A stretch of 40,014 bases of DNA from Desulfomicrobium apsheronum (GTDB lineage: Bacteria > Desulfobacterota > Desulfovibrionia > Desulfovibrionales > Desulfomicrobiaceae), in NCBI RefSeq assembly GCF_900114115.1, contig NZ_FORX01000018.1, positions 60,560 to 100,573 of the forward strand. The letters are read 5' to 3'. The notes under the pieces were generated by a model. That model made no database searches. It was not told the DNA's origin and worked only from the letters and a program-made list of their open reading frames with translations. Positions within the stretch are counted from its first letter, which is position 1, and each line of letters starts with the position of its first letter. Of the stretch, positions 24,640-33,342 are shown in pieces. The position numbers and the translations under genes are program-made.

Positions 24640-25104
24640 ATGACCCCCGCCATAAACGCCGCCAAAAAAGCAGGAATCACATTCGTCGTACGGGAATACG
24701 ACCATGACCCGTCATGCACGGCCTACGGCCTGGAAGCGGCCGAAAAACTCGGCGTCGATCCCCGCCAGGTCTTCAAGACCCTGGTCGCGGATCTGGGCGG
24801 GGAGCTGGTGGTGGCCGTCATTCCGGTGGAGAGCATGCTCGGGCTCAAGCAATTGGCCAAGGCCGCCGGGGCCAAGAAGGCGGCCATGGCCGACAGGGTC
24901 CTCGTGGAGCGCGCCACCGGCTACGTGCTTGGCGGGGTCAGCCCGCTGGGACAGAAAAAGCGGCTGCGGACCTTCATCGACATCTCGGCTCAGGCCCACC
25001 CCGTCATGCTGGTCAGCGGAGGTCGGCGCGGCCTTGATATCGAACTCGCTCCCGAAGACCTGGCCCGTATGACCGCCGCCCGTTTTGCGCCTCTTGCGCA
25101 ATAA
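24640..25104 (+). CDS. Cys-tRNA(Pro)/aminoacyl-tRNA deacylase, YbaK/EbsC family
   Basis: 154 residues, standard for YbaK. It has [19 protein letters not shown] at ~20-38, [10 protein letters not shown] with the conserved Lys (~46), and a [16 protein letters not shown] stretch (~93-108) with the GGxSP loop of the fold. The family hydrolyses Cys from tRNA-Pro, a proofreading step in trans. No strong Shine-Dalgarno sequence is visible before ATG 24640. It starts 103 bases after ribB in the same direction, beyond the possible ribB terminator. The frameshifted ribB reading frame runs to 24643, just overlapping its start. Confidence 0.93.
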   Translation: MTPAINAAKKAGITFVVREYDHDPSCTAYGLEAAEKLGVDPRQVFKTLVADLGGELVVAVIPVESMLGLKQLAKAAGAKKAAMADRVLVERATGYVLGGVSPLGQKKRLRTFIDISAQAHPVMLVSGGRRGLDIELAPEDLARMTAARFAPLAQ

Positions 25105-25219
25105 GGCCCGTCCCTGCTCGCTATCCCGGCCCTCCCGGGCTTGAAATCCGGGCACGGGGGGCCCGCTTTCAATGCGGCCAGCGTCGTGCATGGCGGCAGC
25201 TGTCATACACGCGCAAACC

Positions 25220-25250
25220 TTGACTTATTTTCCGATACAATGCTTATACT
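25220..25250 (+). promoter_or_regulatory. Candidate promoter for the NERD-domain gene
   Basis: TTGACT (25220-25225), 19-base spacer, TATACT (25245-25250); with an 18-base spacer the -10 would be TTATAC. The expected start near 25257 gives a ~38-base leader to ATG 25295. Confidence 0.5.
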
Positions 25251-25294
25251 TCACGCTTCAAGGACTACGTAACGCAAGAACAGGTCGAGGCGTC

Positions 25295-27016
25295 ATGGCA
25301 CATATTCACGGCAAAGCGGTTCAAAGCGGCAACACCCGGGCCTCTGCCCGCCACAAAGACGTTCTGCTGCGCCTCATCCTGCCCTTGCTTCTCGTTCTGC
25401 TGCCTGCAGGGGCAGGCCTGTATGCATTCGGACAGAACCAGCCGTGGATCACCGCCGTCTTCGCCGTCCTCTTCATCGCGGCCACTCTGCGCTTCGAAGA
25501 GCTTGGCCTCGCCTTCTCGCATCATTTCTCGCATTCGCAAACAAACTCCCAGTCCTCGCGGATCGTGAGCAAGGCGCTGCAGCTGCTCCCTGACGAATAC
25601 CATGTCTTTCATGATCTTCGTTTCGAAGGCAACCAGCTCGATCACGCCGTGGTAGGCCCAAACGGGCTCTTCCTGATCAGAACCAGAAGCCATCTCGGAA
25701 ATGTCACGGCCACGGGCGAATCCCTGCGCCTGAACGGATGGCCGTTCATGCTGGACATGCTCACCCAGTGCTGGAACCTGACCCAAAAACTGACCCGGCA
25801 CATGGATCTGCAGTACACAGGCAGCGTGCACCCCTGCCCGGTGCTGTGTTTCAGCCGGGCCAGCGTCGGCATTGCGGGCCCGGTGCGCGGCACACTGGTT
25901 GTCGAGGCCGGGAATCTGGTCCAGGCCATCCTGGCTCACGATGACGCCCTGCCGACGGACAGGATGTGCGTTCTGATCGATAAATTCACCGGTCTGGTGA
26001 GCGCCGACACCAGGGCTGAACCAGGCGACGAGGACGAGCCCCAGGCCGATCACGCACTGCGGGACTTACTCAAATCAAATCTGCCCGTCTGCGCCGGATG
26101 CCGCCACCAGCCAAGCGCTGAAGAATTCGGGCTCTTTCCCGGAGAGTGCCCGAAATGCGGTCGCCTCTACTCCTTCAAGCCTGATGAGTCCGAGACGCGC
26201 CCCCGGCCCAAGCCTTTGAAGGTTCTCTGGAAACCGAGCCTCCTCCAGCTCGGGATGACCTTTTTGATCATCGCCGGATGCACGGGTTACGTCGCGCACA
26301 GGCAGGGCCTGTTCGGCCTTGAGCAGTTGTTCATTCAATCGCGGCAAACCTCCGATGCCGAGCCCGAGGCGTCCGAAGCACTTTCGCCCGCCGTGGAAAA
26401 CGGGTCCTCCCACGCCGTCGTGGCGGAGCAAACCGCTGGCGCTGGCAATCATACCAGCACCCCGCCACAAGCGGACATCATGACGCCCGATCCGCGACCA
26501 GACACCGCCACGACACAAAACGAGCCGGCATCGCCGGTCTATTCTCAATCCGCCAACAACACCGCGCCATCCCTGCCCGAACAGGCTCTTGCAGTGAACA
26601 CGAGCTGCGCGACCGTGGCCCAGGCACTCCCAAACGCCACCTCGGCAGAGGCACAGGCGACCCCGAACGCCACTTCGAAGAATACGGATGCACCTTCCAC
26701 CGACACGGCCCAAGGCTCTACAACGCCCGCCGCGACGCTTCCTGAGCCAAAAGCCGAGGCAGCCGAGGCCCCTCCCCAAAACCCTGAAGGATCGTTCGAC
26801 AAAGGCAGACTGGTCGTCACCTCGCCCCGCTCTCTTGTTTTGTGGTTCAGGAACCAGCAGACCTGCAAGGACTTCGGCCCCTTTGAAATCAAGGCCAAAA
26901 GCGTGAAGGACATCGTCCTGCCCAAGGGCTTCTACAGCGTGGTCTATCTGGAAAACGGCAAGCGCAGACACACGACCATGAGTTTCCTGAGCGACCAGGG
27001 GCAACTCGATTTCTAG
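25295..27016 (+). CDS. Membrane-anchored NERD-domain protein with zinc ribbon
   Basis: 573 residues. Two hydrophobic segments at ~24-45 and ~50-65; then a NERD (nuclease-related) domain with YHVFHDLRFEG followed by LDHAVVGPNGLFLIRTRS, the core Glu/Asp...Asp-hh...K/R pattern of the domain; a zinc-ribbon-like CAGC...CPKCGRLYSF (~270-300); a third membrane segment LLQLGMTFLIIAGCTGYVAH; a Ser/Thr/Pro/Ala-rich region of ~180 residues; and a C-terminal beta-type domain ending at the stop. NERD proteins are proposed nucleases or nucleic-acid-handling factors; activity here is unproved, and the expected catalytic Lys seems replaced by Arg. GAGG lies 5 bases before ATG 25295. The Ser/Thr/Pro/Ala-rich part has low-complexity composition. 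Confidence 0.8.
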   Translation: MAHIHGKAVQSGNTRASARHKDVLLRLILPLLLVLLPAGAGLYAFGQNQPWITAVFAVLFIAATLRFEELGLAFSHHFSHSQTNSQSSRIVSKALQLLPDEYHVFHDLRFEGNQLDHAVVGPNGLFLIRTRSHLGNVTATGESLRLNGWPFMLDMLTQCWNLTQKLTRHMDLQYTGSVHPCPVLCFSRASVGIAGPVRGTLVVEAGNLVQAILAHDDALPTDRMCVLIDKFTGLVSADTRAEPGDEDEPQADHALRDLLKSNLPVCAGCRHQPSAEEFGLFPGECPKCGRLYSFKPDESETRPRPKPLKVLWKPSLLQLGMTFLIIAGCTGYVAHRQGLFGLEQLFIQSRQTSDAEPEASEALSPAVENGSSHAVVAEQTAGAGNHTSTPPQADIMTPDPRPDTATTQNEPASPVYSQSANNTAPSLPEQALAVNTSCATVAQALPNATSAEAQATPNATSKNTDAPSTDTAQGSTTPAATLPEPKAEAAEAPPQNPEGSFDKGRLVVTSPRSLVLWFRNQQTCKDFGPFEIKAKSVKDIVLPKGFYSVVYLENGKRRHTTMSFLSDQGQLDF

Positions 27017-27083
27017 CCCGGCGCAAATGCGCACCGCCCTCGGCGCCAGTCAGCGCAAAATGTCCACATTCGACGTGAAACCT

Positions 27084-27135
27084 AAAAACCCGCGTCACGA
27101 AAAACCGAGAGTTTTCCGTGACGCGGGTTTGTCTT
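27084..27135. terminator. Bidirectional terminator between the NERD gene and phnE2
   Basis: Arms AAACCCGCGTCACG (27086-27099) and CGTGACGCGGGTTT (27117-27130), 14 bp perfect, loop 17 bases. Minus strand ends in GGGTTTTTAGG; plus strand in GGGTTTGTCTTT. It serves the two converging genes. Confidence 0.88.
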
Positions 27136-27154
27136 TGCAGTGATGCGATGAATG

Positions 27155-27946
27155 CTAGATGATTTTCTGCCTGATCTTCGTGACTACGATCTCGGCCACG
27201 ATGACCACGGCAAAGATGCACAGCAGGATGAGCGCGACCTGATTCCAGCGGAAAAGGGCGATGGCCGTGTCCAGCGCCATGCCTATCCCGCCCGCGCCGA
27301 CCAGTCCGATGACCGCCGACTCGCGCACGTTGATATCCCAGCGAAACAGGGTGATCCCCCAGAAGGCCGGCGACACCTGCGGCCAGTAAGCCTTGAGGAA
27401 GATGCTCGGCCAGGGAGCCCCCGCCGCTTTCAATGCTTCCACCGGCCCCTTGTTGCATTCCTCCAGGGCCTCGCCCAGGAGCTTGCCGCAAAAACCGATG
27501 GAGCGAAAGCCGATGGCGATGGTCCCGGCCAGTGAACCGGGGCCGAAAACGGCCACGAACAGGATCGCCCAGACAAGGGTGTTCACCGAACGCGAAGACA
27601 CAAGGATCAGCCGCGCAAACCAGTTCAGGGCCGGGATCGGGGTGATGTTGCTGGCGGCCAGCAGCGCCACGGGCAGCGACATGACCAGCGCCAGAATGGT
27701 GCCCATGCCCGCGATGTGCATGCTCTCGATCAGGGCCAGGTGCACGCCTTCGCGGTAGTGCGCAAAGTCCGGCGGCCACATGCGTGTAAACATGTCCGCC
27801 ATCTGGGTCGGGGCATCGTACAGGAATTCCGGAACGATCTGCACCGTGCGCATCGAAACGACCAAGGCGATGACTGCGGCCAGATAGATCGCAAACCGGG
27901 CCAGTCTTTGAGCGGGAGTGAATCTTTCCCAGTTGCGACTAGTCAT
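27155..27946 (-). CDS. PhnE-type ABC transporter permease (second copy)
   Basis: 263 residues with about six hydrophobic segments. The cytoplasmic coupling loop reads GEALEECNKGPVEALKAAGA, the EAA-like motif of importers. It belongs to the phosphonate/phosphite/phosphate permease family. Its start overlaps the stop of the first permease gene by 8 bases, so the two are translationally coupled and probably form a heterodimer. It is the last gene of the phnD-phnC-phnE-phnE operon and is followed by a terminator. Confidence 0.9.
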   Translation of the reverse strand: MTSRNWERFTPAQRLARFAIYLAAVIALVVSMRTVQIVPEFLYDAPTQMADMFTRMWPPDFAHYREGVHLALIESMHIAGMGTILALVMSLPVALLAASNITPIPALNWFARLILVSSRSVNTLVWAILFVAVFGPGSLAGTIAIGFRSIGFCGKLLGEALEECNKGPVEALKAAGAPWPSIFLKAYWPQVSPAFWGITLFRWDINVRESAVIGLVGAGGIGMALDTAIALFRWNQVALILLCIFAVVIVAEIVVTKIRQKII

Positions 27947-28724
27947 TGAACACCGCCTTGACTATGGATGCGAGGTATTCCCCGAGCATGACGAGGATGA
28001 TGATCGAGATGAGGATCGCGGCCAGGAAGTCGTAGTCGAAGCGCTGAAAAGCCGCGAACAACGTCCCGCCGATACCGCCGGCGCCGACGATTCCGACCAT
28101 GGTCGAATTGCGGATGTTCGCGTCGAACTGATATGTAGCGAACCCGATGAAGCGGTTCAGCACCTGCGGCAGCACGGCATACAGGATGACGCTCATGAAC
28201 GGAGCTCCGGCGGCCCGGCACGCCTCCACCGGCTTGAGGGAAATCTCCTCGATGGCTTCGGCGAAGAGCTTGCCGATGAAGCCGATGGACGCGAATATAA
28301 GGGTCAGGATGCCCGCCAGCGGGCCGAATCCCACCGCCTTCACGAACAGGATGGCAAAGATGACCGGATGAAAGGAGCGGCAGATGGCAATGAGGAGGCG
28401 GGCCGGCCAGGTCGCCCAGGTCGGCATCAGGTTGCGCGAGGCGGCCAGGCCGATGGGCAGGGAGAAGGCCACGCCGAACGCCGAGGCGATCACCGCGATT
28501 TCAAGCGTCTCCAGAAGGTTGCCCAGCAACAGCTTCCAGCGCTCGAAATTGGGCGGAATCATGCTCCCCAGGAATTTGGCGCCATTCTCAAGGCCGATCA
28601 CGAAACGGTCCCAGGTAATGTCCAGGGACCAGAACGCGAGCACGCAATAGCCGATCACGGCAAGCCACCCAAGGCGCGCAAGCCAGTTGGGCTTGAAGGC
28701 TCTTCTGGTGTTGACCGCGCTCAT
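27939..28724 (-). CDS. PhnE-type ABC transporter permease (first copy)
   Basis: 261 residues with about six membrane segments, including [20 protein letters not shown] and [20 protein letters not shown]. The coupling loop [20 protein letters not shown] is the EAA motif, and [17 protein letters not shown] is a hallmark of PhnE. It forms the inner-membrane channel with the second permease. Its ATG overlaps the phnC stop as ATGA. Confidence 0.92.
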   Translation of the reverse strand: MSAVNTRRAFKPNWLARLGWLAVIGYCVLAFWSLDITWDRFVIGLENGAKFLGSMIPPNFERWKLLLGNLLETLEIAVIASAFGVAFSLPIGLAASRNLMPTWATWPARLLIAICRSFHPVIFAILFVKAVGFGPLAGILTLIFASIGFIGKLFAEAIEEISLKPVEACRAAGAPFMSVILYAVLPQVLNRFIGFATYQFDANIRNSTMVGIVGAGGIGGTLFAAFQRFDYDFLAAILISIIILVMLGEYLASIVKAVFND

Positions 28725-29515
28725 GACAACCAGTCCTCGCCGCCGTAGATCTGCTTGAGATGATCATCCGTCAGCTCCGAGGGCGGGCCGTCGAACACGA
28801 TGCTCCCCAGCGACATGCCGATGACCCGGTCGGCGAAGCGCTTGGCCAGGTTCACGTCATGGATGTTGATCAGCACCGGAATGTCGTGCGCCTTGGAGAA
28901 ATCGTTCAGAAGCCCCATGATCTCGACGGAAGTCTTGGGATCAAGGGATGACGTGGGCTCGTCGGCCATGATCACGTCGGGATTCTGCATCACGGCCCGG
29001 GCGATGCCCACGCGCTGACGCTGTCCGCCGGACAGGGCGTCGGCCCGCTCGGTGGCGAACTCGGTCAGGCCGACCATGTCGATCAGCTCGAAGGCCCGAT
29101 CGATGTCATGCTGCTCGAACTTGCGCAGCCAGGCCCGCCAGACCGGCACGAATCCGAGCCTGCCGCAGAGCACGTTCTCGATGACCGAGAGGCGCTCCAC
29201 AAGGTTGAATTCCTGAAAGACCATGCCCACGTGGTGCCGGGCCAGGCGCAGTTCCTTGCCCGAAAGCCGCGTGATTTCGTGTCCGGCCACGGTGATGGTG
29301 CCGCTGGTCGGGTCGATGAGGCGGTTGATGCAGCGCAGCAGCGTGCTCTTGCCTGTCCCGGAGGGGCCGATGATGGCCACCGTGGAACAGCCCCGAACCT
29401 CGAAAGAGATGTTTTTGAGAACCGGCTTGCCCGGAACGTAAGCCTTGACCAGATCCTTTACGATCAGGGAACGGGAGGCATTCCCCCCGTTCCCGTTATT
29501 GCTTGATGACGTCAC
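28721..29515 (-). CDS. PhnC-type ABC transporter ATP-binding protein
   Basis: 264 residues. Walker [18 protein letters not shown], signature [15 protein letters not shown], Walker [13 protein letters not shown] and the switch His in NIHD are all present. The start is a GTG (29515), with AAGG 7 bases upstream; the first ~15 residues are Ser/Asn/Gly-rich and non-conserved, so a later start is possible. It powers import by the PhnE pair. Gene order PhnD-PhnC-PhnE-PhnE matches phosphonate, phosphite or phosphate uptake systems; no C-P lyase or phosphite dehydrogenase gene is in the window, so the substrate is undetermined. Confidence 0.92.
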   Translation of the reverse strand: MTSSSNNGNGGNASRSLIVKDLVKAYVPGKPVLKNISFEVRGCSTVAIIGPSGTGKSTLLRCINRLIDPTSGTITVAGHEITRLSGKELRLARHHVGMVFQEFNLVERLSVIENVLCGRLGFVPVWRAWLRKFEQHDIDRAFELIDMVGLTEFATERADALSGGQRQRVGIARAVMQNPDVIMADEPTSSLDPKTSVEIMGLLNDFSKAHDIPVLINIHDVNLAKRFADRVIGMSLGSIVFDGPPSELTDDHLKQIYGGEDWLS

Positions 29516-29534
29516 GATAATGCCTTGTATGTAC

Positions 29535-30551
29535 TTACTGCTTCTTGGCTTTCTTTTCCGCGTCCGCCTTTTCCTTGGCGATCATGGCCTTAAGGCCTTC
29601 CTCGTTGTAGCTCGCGCCGGTGGCCTCGGCGATATCGCGAATGACCGCCCAATCCTTCTGGTAGGTGATGGGGAAGAAACGATCCGCGCCGTCAAAGGCC
29701 TTCTTCATCTCGTCGGTGTAGCGATAGGTGTAGAACGCTTCCTTGATCTTCTCTACCAGATCCGGGCAGAGCTGACTGGAGTAGCCGAAGGATGACGTGG
29801 GAAAACGGGGGCTGGTGTAGATGATGCGCACGGCGCCTTCATCGACGCGGCCAGCACGCAGCATGCGCTCGTAAACGTCCGAGGCCACCGGGGCGGCATC
29901 GTAATCGCCGTGAACAACGCCCAGGACGGACTGGTCGTGCTTGCCGGAGTAAACGACGGTGTAGTCTTCGTCAGGCACGATTCCCTGGGCCGGAAAAAGG
30001 GCGCGGGGTGCCAGGTTGCCGGAGTTGGACGAGGGAGAAGTGTGCGCGACCTTCTTGCCCTTGAGATCGGCCATGGTCTGGATGGGGCTGTCCTTCTTGA
30101 CGAGCACGATCAGGTTGTAGCCCTGGAACGCCTCGGCATCACCCTTGACGGCGATGGGCACGTAACCGGCCAGGTTCACGGCAAAGCCGGTGGGCCCGGT
30201 GGAATAGCCAGCGATATGCAGACGGCCGGAGCGCATGGCCTCGACCTGGGCCGAGTTGGAATGCACGGTGTAGTAGATGACGTCCTTGCCCGTAATTTTC
30301 TTGATATGGGCCTGAAAATCGGCAAACAGATCCTGATACACGGCGGGATCTTCAACCGGGGTATAGGTGAAAACCAGGGTCGAAGGATCTTTGCAATTGC
30401 CGGGGAGCGCGTTGTCGGCGACCAAGTTCTTGTCGTTGTCGCAATACATTGTGTCCAGAATTCCGCGGTAGGTACATTCATCCGCGAATCCGGGAACGGC
30501 GACGGCCAGGATCATCACCGCGGCCAGAAAGCCCAAGAAACCCTTCTTCAT
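29535..30551 (-). CDS. PhnD-type periplasmic binding protein
   Basis: 338 residues. Signal peptide [23 protein letters not shown], cleavage likely before Asp24. The mature protein has [41 protein letters not shown] and [19 protein letters not shown], as in PhnD/PtxB/PstS-like phosphonate and phosphite binders, and ends in a lysine-rich tail. Extra cysteines near the mature N-terminus ([18 protein letters not shown]) are unusual and might form a disulfide. ATG 30551 is chosen because AAGGAG is 6 bases ahead; the ATG two codons earlier overlaps that site. It binds the ligand in the periplasm and delivers it to the PhnE channel. Confidence 0.9.
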   Translation of the reverse strand: MKKGFLGFLAAVMILAVAVPGFADECTYRGILDTMYCDNDKNLVADNALPGNCKDPSTLVFTYTPVEDPAVYQDLFADFQAHIKKITGKDVIYYTVHSNSAQVEAMRSGRLHIAGYSTGPTGFAVNLAGYVPIAVKGDAEAFQGYNLIVLVKKDSPIQTMADLKGKKVAHTSPSSNSGNLAPRALFPAQGIVPDEDYTVVYSGKHDQSVLGVVHGDYDAAPVASDVYERMLRAGRVDEGAVRIIYTSPRFPTSSFGYSSQLCPDLVEKIKEAFYTYRYTDEMKKAFDGADRFFPITYQKDWAVIRDIAEATGASYNEEGLKAMIAKEKADAEKKAKKQ

Positions 30552-30936
30552 GATCATCTCCTTGTTACAGTGTTGGTTCAGACGACGCGGCTGATGCACC
30601 AGCAAATCAAGGCAAGGCCGCTAAGAAACCGATGCCGGAAGGAGGCGGCGAAAGGCCGGCCTCTTCGTTTTCTACGTTCGCAACAGAAACAGGACATTCG
30701 TTTTCGAAAAGAAAAATCGCGCAAATGCCACGACCAAGCCATCAGCACGCCCGTTTCACATTCGAGACAGTGTCGCGAGAGGCTCGATACAAAGGCGCAA
30801 GAGACGCCTGTAAAGGCACGGTTCGAGCATTGGTTCACGCTCCCTGAACCCCTGTTCCGTCGCCGAAAATTCTAACCGAATTGTGGCGTTAGCGCAATGT
30901 GAACTCGCCGCCATGTGGCAGGTTCCTGGCAAAAAA
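30552..30936. other. 385-bp intergenic region upstream of phnD
   Basis: No gene I would accept. It must contain the phnD promoter, but I see no convincing -35/-10 pair and no Pho-box repeat. Open minus-strand frames of 69-86 codons run through it; they carry no Shine-Dalgarno sequence and read as shadow frames. Confidence 0.4.
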
Positions 30937-30974
30937 TGAAAAAAAAGAGGCTCCCGGATTCGCACCCGAAAGCC
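30937..30974 (-). terminator. Intrinsic terminator after the ferritin-like gene
   Basis: Minus-strand stem GGCTTTCGG/CCGGGAGCC (9 bp with two G-U pairs; 30966-30974 with 30949-30957), 8-base loop, then TCTTTTTTTT. It closes the hdr-flx operon 28 bases after the ferritin-like stop codon. Confidence 0.75.
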
Positions 30975-31001
30975 CCCAGGAGGATGGTCTTTTAGAACCT
31001 T

Positions 31002-31478
31002 CTATTTACGCAGCATGCCCGCCAAAAGACGCAGGTGTGTGCGTTCCTCGTCGATGCAGGCCTGCACGTATTTTTTGTCCCCTTCGGGCACGAATTCGCG
31101 CATTTCAAGGAAGAACATGATCGTGTCCTTCTCGAAGCCCATGGCCGTTTCGATGGCCTCCTCGGGAGAACCCATGAAGGTCTTGAGATGATTCACGTCG
31201 CCCAGACGGAAAAGGGTGTGTGAATCGAGCAGATACTTGAGGTAGTCCACATACTCGTCCTCCTCGGCCCAGGCCGGGAGTTCCACTTCTCCCACCCGCT
31301 CATAGAGCTTGGCGAAGATCTCGCGATGCTTGGTCTCTTCCTTTGCAAGGAAGGAGAACAGATCCTTGAGCTTGGGCTCGGTGGTGGTCTCGACCAGACG
31401 GTTGTAGAAGACTTCGCCGCGGGTCTCGACTTCCTGGGCGGCCAGCAAAATGTCCGTCGCCTTGAATATTCCAGCCAT
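31002..31478 (-). CDS. Ferritin-like (rubrerythrin-type) diiron protein
   Basis: 158 residues, a four-helix bundle. Diiron ligands appear as EVETRGEVFYNRL with EETKH (ExxH) in the first half and AMGFEKDTIMFF with DEERTH in the second. It lacks the C-terminal rubredoxin domain of true rubrerythrin. Such proteins act in peroxide reduction or iron handling in anaerobes. AGGAGG is 4 bases before ATG 31478. It starts 8 bases after the flxA stop codon, so it is the last gene of the hdr-flx operon. Confidence 0.88.
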   Translation of the reverse strand: MAGIFKATDILLAAQEVETRGEVFYNRLVETTTEPKLKDLFSFLAKEETKHREIFAKLYERVGEVELPAWAEEDEYVDYLKYLLDSHTLFRLGDVNHLKTFMGSPEEAIETAMGFEKDTIMFFLEMREFVPEGDKKYVQACIDEERTHLRLLAGMLRK

Positions 31479-31486
31479 AATACCTC

Positions 31487-32317
31487 CTAAAGTTCCGAGG
31501 GCAGCTCTTTGAGCTGGGCGTAGGTGAAGACGGGTCCGTCCATGCACACGTACTTCGTGCCGATGTTACAGCGCCCGCAGATGCCCACTCCGCACTTCAT
31601 GCGTTTTTCCAGGGTGGTGAGGATGTTCTCATCCTCGAAGCCCAGCTTCTTGAGAGCCTGCAAGGTGAACTTGATCATGATGGGCGGACCGCAGGTGATG
31701 GCCACCGTGTTCTTGGGCGAAGGGTTGATCTCGAGCAGCACGTTGGGGATGAGGCCGACCTTGTGTTCCCAGCCCTCGGACGGGTTATCGATGGTCAGCA
31801 CGGTGTTCACATCCTTGCGTTCCGTCCACTCCGGCAGTTCCGCCTTGTAGGTCAGGTCGGCGGGGCTGCGCGCACCGTACAGCAGCGTTATGTCACCGTA
31901 GTCCTTACGATTGTCGAGCATGTACGTGAACAGGGTCCTGAGCGGAGCCATGCCGATGCCGCCGCCGACAAAGACGATGTTCTTGCCCTTCAGGTCCTCC
32001 ACGGGGAAGGAGTTGCCAAGAGGCGCGCGTACGCCGATCTGATCGCCGGGCTGAAGCTGGTGCAAACGGGTCGTGACCTCTCCCACGCGCATGACGCTGA
32101 ACTGCAGGTAGTCCTTGCGGGTCGGGGAGGAGTTGATGACAAAGGTCGACTCGCCAACGCCAAAGACCGAGAGCTGCCCGACCTGGCCGGGCATGAAGGA
32201 GAACTCCTTCATGCGCTCTTCGTTGTTGATGACGATGCGGAAGGTCTTGATGTTGTGCGTCTCCTGGATCACTTCGACAATGGTGGCCATGTCCGGGAGA
32301 TAGGGATTGGCATTCAT
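31487..32317 (-). CDS. FlxA: FAD/NAD(P)-binding flavin oxidoreductase subunit
   Basis: 276 residues of the ferredoxin-NADP reductase fold, similar to sulfite reductase AsrB and dihydroorotate dehydrogenase PyrK types. FAD-binding TFVINSSP, NAD(P)-binding FVGGGIGMAPLRTLF, and a C-terminal [2Fe-2S] set KCGVGICGRC...YVC. In the Flx-Hdr complex of Desulfovibrio it takes electrons from NADH or gives them to NAD+. ATG 32317 overlaps the flxB stop as ATGA and has AGGAG 8 bases upstream. It follows flxB and precedes the ferritin-like gene. Confidence 0.9.
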   Translation of the reverse strand: MNANPYLPDMATIVEVIQETHNIKTFRIVINNEERMKEFSFMPGQVGQLSVFGVGESTFVINSSPTRKDYLQFSVMRVGEVTTRLHQLQPGDQIGVRAPLGNSFPVEDLKGKNIVFVGGGIGMAPLRTLFTYMLDNRKDYGDITLLYGARSPADLTYKAELPEWTERKDVNTVLTIDNPSEGWEHKVGLIPNVLLEINPSPKNTVAITCGPPIMIKFTLQALKKLGFEDENILTTLEKRMKCGVGICGRCNIGTKYVCMDGPVFTYAQLKELPSEL

Positions 32318-33342
32318 TCGGAGTACTCCTGTGCTGCATTCACGATCTGCCGGATATCGACTCCGGCGGGGCACTGCTTGATGCACCGGCCGCATCCGCA
32401 ACAAGCGATGACGCCCTTGTGCAGGTCCGGATAGTAGCTGAACTTGTGCCCGACGCGGTTTTTCAGACGATGCGCCTTGGTCGGACGCGGGTTGTGGCCG
32501 CTGCCTTCCAGGGTGAAGGTGTGGGACATGCAGTTGTCCCAGCTGCGGATGCGGCGGCTTTCAAGGCCCAGGTCATCGTCGGTGATGTTGAAGCAGTAGC
32601 AGGTCGGACACATGTAGGTGCAGGCTCCGCAGGAGATGCACTTGGCCGACTGGGCCTGCCAGAAGTCCATGTCGTCGAAGCGGGCCAGCAGCTTGGCCGG
32701 AGCCGAAGCGTAATCGTGGGCCTCGCCCATCATTTCCCTGGCCCTCACGTTCTTGGCGTCGGCTTCCTTGCCCTTGTCGCCGGCGTCCGCAAAAAGAGCG
32801 GACTTCATGACTTCCTCACCGGCAGGCGTGACCGAACGCGCCACATACCCTTCCCCGACCAGGGTCAGGAGCACGTCGGAACCTTGCGGATCGGCAGGAC
32901 CGCTGCCCACACTGTGACAGAAGCAGGTCGTCTCGGGACGGTCGCAGGCCAGCGAAATGAAGACCGTGTTGTCCCGACGCTGAATATAGTAAGGGTCCTT
33001 GGTCTTGTCCGTTTCGTAGACCGGATTGAAGATGAGCTTGCCGCGTGCCCCGCACGGACGGCAGCCGATGACCACGTTCTTGCCCTCGGGCAGCGTCTCG
33101 GTGATTTCCGGCTTCTTCTCCGGGATCTCGCGCTTGACCGTCAGCAGGGTTTCCGTCTGCGGAAAGGTCGCGGCCTTGGGGGACACGGCCGCCATGCGCG
33201 AGTGCATGTCAAGGACCATCCCCGGCAGAAAACGGCGGAAGGTCACGGTACCGCAACTGGCCACGGGCGCGAGCACGCGGCAGGTGGCGGTCAGCTCCTC
33301 GGCCAAACGGATGAGGTTCTCTTTTGTTATGAATCGTTCCAT
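32314..33342 (-). CDS. FlxB: 4Fe-4S dicluster electron-transfer subunit
   Basis: 342 residues, AsrA-like. Two C-terminal ferredoxin motifs, CISCGACTYMCPTC and CCGCGRCIKQCP, carry [4Fe-4S] clusters. A mid-region set of cysteines GCRPCGARGKL and CFCHSVGSG resembles the AsrA family. The start is ATG 33342, overlapping the flxC stop (TAATG), with GAGG upstream; the much longer open frame extending back to 33843 is only the shadow of flxC. In the Flx complex it passes electrons between the FlxA flavin and the Hdr part. Confidence 0.9.
   Translation of the reverse strand: MERFITKENLIRLAEELTATCRVLAPVASCGTVTFRRFLPGMVLDMHSRMAAVSPKAATFPQTETLLTVKREIPEKKPEITETLPEGKNVVIGCRPCGARGKLIFNPVYETDKTKDPYYIQRRDNTVFISLACDRPETTCFCHSVGSGPADPQGSDVLLTLVGEGYVARSVTPAGEEVMKSALFADAGDKGKEADAKNVRAREMMGEAHDYASAPAKLLARFDDMDFWQAQSAKCISCGACTYMCPTCYCFNITDDDLGLESRRIRSWDNCMSHTFTLEGSGHNPRPTKAHRLKNRVGHKFSYYPDLHKGVIACCGCGRCIKQCPAGVDIRQIVNAAQEYSE

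Noticed and set aside
30578-30965. Small minus-strand frames of 69 and 86 codons before phnD
   Set aside because: No ribosome-binding site, Cys/Arg/Ser-rich shadow composition, and mutually overlapping frames.
30949-30974. tRNA T-arm-like sequence (GTGCGAATCC on the minus strand)
   Set aside because: No cloverleaf upstream; it is the loop and stem of an intrinsic terminator.
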